NCBI GenBank assembly: GCA_018650465.1
Contig: JABIFY010000002.1
Location: forward strand, 1-64,000
Source of the DNA: Alphaproteobacteria bacterium
GTDB taxonomy: Bacteria; Pseudomonadota; Alphaproteobacteria; UBA2966
Reading direction: 5' to 3'
Length of the DNA: 64,000 bases
The notes under the pieces were generated by a model. It ran no database searches and was not told where the DNA came from. It saw only the letters and a program-made list of their open reading frames with translations. The stretch's first letter is position 1, and every line of letters starts with the position of its first letter. Made by a program: the position numbers and the translations under genes. This document shows positions 62,480 through 64,000 of this stretch, piece by piece.

Positions 62480-63148
62480 TTATTTCCAAAGGGTCCCCCC
62501 AATTTCAAAGCAGGTGCCAGCACTCCAGACCGCCAGCATATCACGATCTGTTTCTTCCGCCAGATCAACCAGGTCATAGAATACCGACCGCACAATCAAG
62601 GCCTCAAGATTGTGCCTGACCAAAATATAGGGTGATGGCTCGCCAGTTTCATCATCTATGACTACGCGCAAGGGGTGGTCGGCGTCCATGGTCACCTGAT
62701 CATCGACATTGGTCCGGAACGTCAGTTTCCGGTCATTCCCTTCGCCTTCGACAAACATTTCCACTGCTGTGAAGGGGGCGTCATCGACCTTGATGAGAGC
62801 CTTTTCCACCGGGGTTATCAAATAATATTGCCCGTCATCTTCCAGCCGCAAGACAGTGGAAAACAGCTTCACCAAAGGTTTACGGTTGATGATCGATCCC
62901 AGATAGAACCAGCTGCCATCGCGGGCAATGCGCATATCGATTTCATGGTTGCGAACACCGCCTGCTGATTCTGAAGACAAGGCGCCATCAAACATCGCCT
63001 GATCTGCCGACGTCAGCTTTTCGGGCTGTTGGTAAGTTGAATTATTTGTCTTATTCGACGCTGAAGGCACAGAATCCCTCTCGATATCGTGATGATCGTG
63101 GGGTACCTTTTCAGGGTCTGATCTATTTGAATCGTTGTCTGGCGTCAT
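62480..63148 (-). CDS. DUF1285-domain protein
   Basis: 222 aa from ATG 63148. The first ~60 residues are polar and probably disordered; the conserved DUF1285 core starts near MRIARDGSWFYLGSIINRKP and includes PVEKALIKVDDAPFTAVEMF and PYILVRHNLEALIVRSVFYD. Function unknown; the gene is divergent from moxR and upstream of the nudix gene as in relatives. Confidence 0.85.
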   Translation of the reverse strand: MTPDNDSNRSDPEKVPHDHHDIERDSVPSASNKTNNSTYQQPEKLTSADQAMFDGALSSESAGGVRNHEIDMRIARDGSWFYLGSIINRKPLVKLFSTVLRLEDDGQYYLITPVEKALIKVDDAPFTAVEMFVEGEGNDRKLTFRTNVDDQVTMDADHPLRVVIDDETGEPSPYILVRHNLEALIVRSVFYDLVDLAEETDRDMLAVWSAGTCFEIGGTLWK

Positions 63149-63225
63149 GATTTTGATAATGGCTGCCCTTTGGCGCAATCGTCGCACTTCGCTGGTGTCT
63201 TGATGCTACACCTGGAGGATATCCT

Positions 63226-64000
63226 ATGAGTATAACTGACCCTCAGCCTGTCGCCAATGATGGCCAGGAAGGCAAAGAGGATTTGGCCGCAGATGTCGAA
63301 AAACTGGTGCAAAACCTGGCAGATGTCAAAAGCGGGATTGCACAAGTTATCTACGGGCAGACAGAGGTTATCGATGAAGTCCTGATTACCTTGCTGGCAG
63401 GTGGCCACGCCCTGTTGATCGGCGTACCAGGCCTGGCCAAAACACGCCTGGTCGAGACCTTGGGCACCGTTCTGGGGCTGGCAGAAAAAAGGGTTCAGTT
63501 CACACCAGACCTGATGCCGGCAGATATCATTGGCTCGGAAGTTCTGGAAGAAAGCGATACAGGCAAGCGATCCTTCCGCTTTATCGAAGGACCGGTTTTC
63601 TGCCAGTTATTGATGGCGGATGAAATCAACCGGGCCAGCCCACGCACCCAGTCCGCCCTGTTGCAGGCCATGCAGGAAAAGCAGGTATCCGTCGCCGGGC
63701 AGCGCCATATCCTGCCCAAACCCTTTCACGTTCTGGCCACCCAAAACCCGCTGGAGCAGGAAGGCACCTACCCCCTGCCGGAAGCCCAGCTGGACCGTTT
63801 TTTGTTGCAGGTTGATGTGGGTTATCCGGACCTTGAAGCTGAACGGCGGATGTTGCTGGCAACAACGGGCGACGATGAGCAAACGGCCCGTGAAGTCATG
63901 ACCGCCGATGATTTGATGGCCGCCCAGCGTGTCATCCGTCGCTTGCCCGTTGGGGAGAGTGTCGTCGACGCCATATTAGGCCTGGTGCGATCCGGGCGAC
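63226..64000 (+). CDS. MoxR-family AAA+ ATPase (3'-truncated by window edge)
   Basis: About 258 codons are visible. Walker A region LLIGVPGLAKTRLVETLG, Walker B LLMADEINRASPRTQSALLQ, MQEKQVSV, sensor 1 ATQNPLEQEGTYPLPEAQLD and RF. MoxR ATPases act as chaperones maturing complexes with VWA-domain partners, which normally follow in the operon (outside this window). GGAGGAT precedes the ATG. Confidence 0.95.
   Translation, partial: MSITDPQPVANDGQEGKEDLAADVEKLVQNLADVKSGIAQVIYGQTEVIDEVLITLLAGGHALLIGVPGLAKTRLVETLGTVLGLAEKRVQFTPDLMPADIIGSEVLEESDTGKRSFRFIEGPVFCQLLMADEINRASPRTQSALLQAMQEKQVSVAGQRHILPKPFHVLATQNPLEQEGTYPLPEAQLDRFLLQVDVGYPDLEAERRMLLATTGDDEQTAREVMTADDLMAAQRVIRRLPVGESVVDAILGLVRSGR

Overview
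The window looks like a chromosomal segment of an alphaproteobacterium, probably Rhodospirillales-like or a close relative, with mid-50s % GC by eye. The reasons are gene families and gene orders typical of that class: ubiK-lgt-midA-pgeF, proC beside a ybjN gene, petP/petR regulators, petABC followed by mtnP-apt, and cca-DUF6111-NUDIX-DUF1285-MoxR. Coding density is high. I found no rRNA, tRNA, CRISPR array, prophage or intact insertion sequence.

Layout. 1-5.6 kb: the end of uvrC, pgsA, and a molybdenum-cofactor operon (mobB-moeA-moaD-moaE) that runs directly into a membrane fatty-acid desaturase. 5.7-8.9 kb (minus): a DsbA-fold isomerase, a 432-aa unknown protein with an internal repeat, and ilvE. 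9.1-11.6 kb (plus): petP-like MarR, petR-like response regulator and a sensor kinase. 11.7-16.9 kb (minus): CsaA-like protein, TetR/COQ9-like protein, proC, ybjN, a patch of unknown genes with a REP-like element, and ubiK. 17-19.8 kb: lgt, midA, pgeF. 19.8-23.2 kb: amidase and nitronate monooxygenase, divergent from an AraC regulator. 23.5-28.4 kb: prs, rplY, pth, ychF, a MaoC hydratase and a dienelactone hydrolase. 28.4-34.1 kb (minus): methylthioadenosine salvage genes mtnP-apt-mtnA, a fused class II aldolase/SDR, and a VOC protein. 34.2-36.8 kb (minus): petABC (cytochrome bc1). 37-38.4 kb: trmL and hemF. 38.7-42.6 kb: a ZIP transporter, a ThDP enzyme, and a ccdA-thioredoxin pair. 42.8-47.8 kb: a large nucleotidyl cyclase/ATPase/TPR protein and a sensor kinase. 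48-55 kb: a 3-hydroxyisobutyrate-dehydrogenase-like gene and an acyl-CoA cluster with three family III CoA-transferases, an SDR and an APH-like kinase. 55.1-64 kb: a PAS kinase, an EamA transporter, an unknown gene with a sigma-54-like promoter, a cystathionine beta-lyase-like gene, and the cca-DUF6111-nudix-DUF1285-moxR block.

The strongest unexpected signal is at 41424-41864 (minus). A periplasmic thioredoxin-like gene downstream of ccdA has an in-frame TGA exactly where the first active-site cysteine of WCxxC belongs (W-TGA-S-T-C). The frame stays open for 90 further codons, and a small hairpin follows the TGA. It is either an undescribed selenocysteine (UxxC) thioredoxin served by CcdA or a very fresh nonsense mutation.

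Second is the mtnP-apt-mtnA-aldolase/SDR cluster. It reads as a compact oxygen-independent methylthioadenosine salvage route (a DHAP shunt) in which the aldolase and the next oxidoreductase are one polypeptide. Third are two inverted, equal-length (188 bp) REP-like elements 24 kb apart, one of which overlaps the end of a coiled-coil reading frame that already runs through an intrinsic terminator.
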